The notes beneath the pieces are model-generated. The model made no database searches and was not told the DNA's origin. It worked only from the letters and a program-made list of their open reading frames with translations. Source: CAYYNP01 sp964472545 (lineage in GTDB: Bacteria > Planctomycetota > Planctomycetia > Pirellulales > Thermoguttaceae). From it: DNA of 44,830 nucleotides. Both the position numbers and the translations under genes were made by a program. Positions 44,101 to 44,830 of the stretch are shown in pieces; position 1 is the first letter of the stretch, and each line of letters starts with the position of its first letter. Location of the stretch: contig CAYYNP010000043.1 of NCBI GenBank assembly GCA_964472545.1, positions 1-44,830 of the forward strand. Reading direction: 5' to 3'.

Positions 44101-44830
44101 GGCGATCTGCTGGTGCAGAACCCCGGCGGCGGCAACCCGCCCACCACGTTGACCCTTTCGGCGGCGGACTACACGTTCGCGAACGTAACCGCCGAAGACG
44201 GGGCCACGATTGACGGCAACCTGCGGATCGGCGGCACCTTGACTTTGCCCGGCATGCTGAGCGTGGGCGGCGAGACCGTTTTGGCCGCCACGGCCACCTA
44301 CGCCGCCACGATCGACGGTCTGGCGGTCAGCAAGCTGGTCAACACCGGCGCGACCGAACTGACCCTCGGCGGTGCGCTGACCTTGACGCCGGTGTCGGTC
44401 GATCCGACGCAACTCGGCACAACCTTCACCGCGCCGCTGGTCGAGGCCTCAGGCGAGGGTCTGATTCAGGGCGAATTTGCCAGCGTCCCGCCCGCCGGCA
44501 CTCCCGCCGACCGCAAGCCTGGCCACCTCGGGATGGGCGTGTTCAACATGGGCGTGAACTCCATTGAGGCCGTACCGGTGAGCGATCCGCCTACCTTCAC
44601 CGCCGTCGAAGCGGAACTCTACGGCGCGGTCGGCGGCGACAGCAACGCCGACGGCAACATCGACGGTCAGGACATCCAGACTCTGATCATCAACTTCAAC
44701 CTGCAGGGCGACCCGCCCGACCGCAATTGGCTCAAGGGCGACACGGCCGGCGGCGCCACCGGCCGCGGCGACGGTTGGGTCGACGGTCAGGACATCACCG
44801 ACCTGATCACCCACTTCACCGGCGATCCCG
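38108..44830 (+). CDS. Giant exported LamG/dockerin protein, frameshifted and partial at window edge
   Basis: A signal peptide (MRKLVALFLAAALLTVVSG) starts a protein of more than 2200 residues. A DUF1349-like beta-sandwich (about 45-215) comes first, then four LamG-type concanavalin folds beginning near 416, 783, 1145 and 1748, each followed by Gly/Thr-rich beta-helix-like spacers (TVTADSLIESD, LGTVTLQNG). The last 65 residues have GDSNADGNIDGQDI and GDTAGGATGRGDGWVDGQDI, a dockerin-like pair of calcium loops. One base is missing at about 40745: the first frame stops at 40760-40762, while from 40747 the next frame continues the LamG domain (WHVRLNT) to the window end without a stop. This is either a sequencing error or a real frameshift. 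GGAGA upstream supports the ATG. It probably binds polysaccharide outside the cell. Confidence 0.8.

Overview
The window looks like part of a Planctomycetota chromosome, most likely from a Pirellulales-type metagenome assembly. GC content is high. A 957-aa surface protein carries the planctomycete export motif near its N-terminus (ERRELLA). There is a PEP-CTERM protein, PQQ-type beta-propellers fused to methyltransferase folds, and a giant LamG protein with dockerin-like repeats at its end. An N gap next to a 32-base C run (9370-9411) marks a scaffold join, so gene order across it is not certain. I see no rRNA, tRNA, CRISPR array, prophage or intact insertion sequence.

Layout. 1-711: a REP-associated tyrosine transposase bracketed by its own REP palindromes. 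736-3187: a CCA-adding enzyme and small proteins. 3215-6220 (minus): an SDR-fold protein that lacks the catalytic Ser and Tyr, translationally coupled to pabB, then pabA (p-aminobenzoate/folate branch). 6339-10236 (minus): two exported proteins that share one extracellular module but use different export and anchoring signals. 10793-12787 (plus): a lipoprotein and a sugar-nucleotide epimerase. 12917-16077 (minus): an MFS transporter and a REC-HisKA-HATPase-REC hybrid kinase. 16392-23238 (minus): two very large exported propeller/methyltransferase proteins whose modules are circularly permuted relative to each other. 23544-25317 (minus): ferritin and a flavodiiron protein. 25520-32061 (minus): rplU, RNase E/G, a DUF2344 protein, then a regulatory phosphotransferase set (EI, HPr, EIIA) headed by the ribosome hibernation factor hpf. 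32442-33676 (minus): arfB and a TIM-barrel isomerase. 33928-35118 (plus): an LptF/LptG permease. 35286-36126 (plus): a coupled pair made of an unknown 110-aa protein and a HEPN-like protein. 36178-37798: a zinc-ribbon membrane protein and a divergent exported protein. 38108 to the window end: a giant LamG/dockerin protein broken by one frameshift.

How the genes work together. The hpf-ptsN-ptsH-ptsI set has no sugar permease and looks like a nitrogen-type regulatory phosphorelay next to ribosome hibernation. DUF2344-rng-rplU matches part of a gene order known from other phyla, without its radical-SAM and rpmA members. Ferritin plus flavodiiron protein fits an iron and oxygen or NO stress unit. 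The large exported proteins suggest a cell that invests heavily in surface and periplasmic carbohydrate- or matrix-interacting proteins.

The strongest candidates for something new are the permuted propeller/methyltransferase pair (16392-23238), the HEPN-like two-gene cassette (35286-36126), the heptamer arrays that abut and sometimes supply stop codons of three genes, and the SDR pseudo-enzyme coupled to pabB. All functions are read from sequence motifs by eye; no database search was run.
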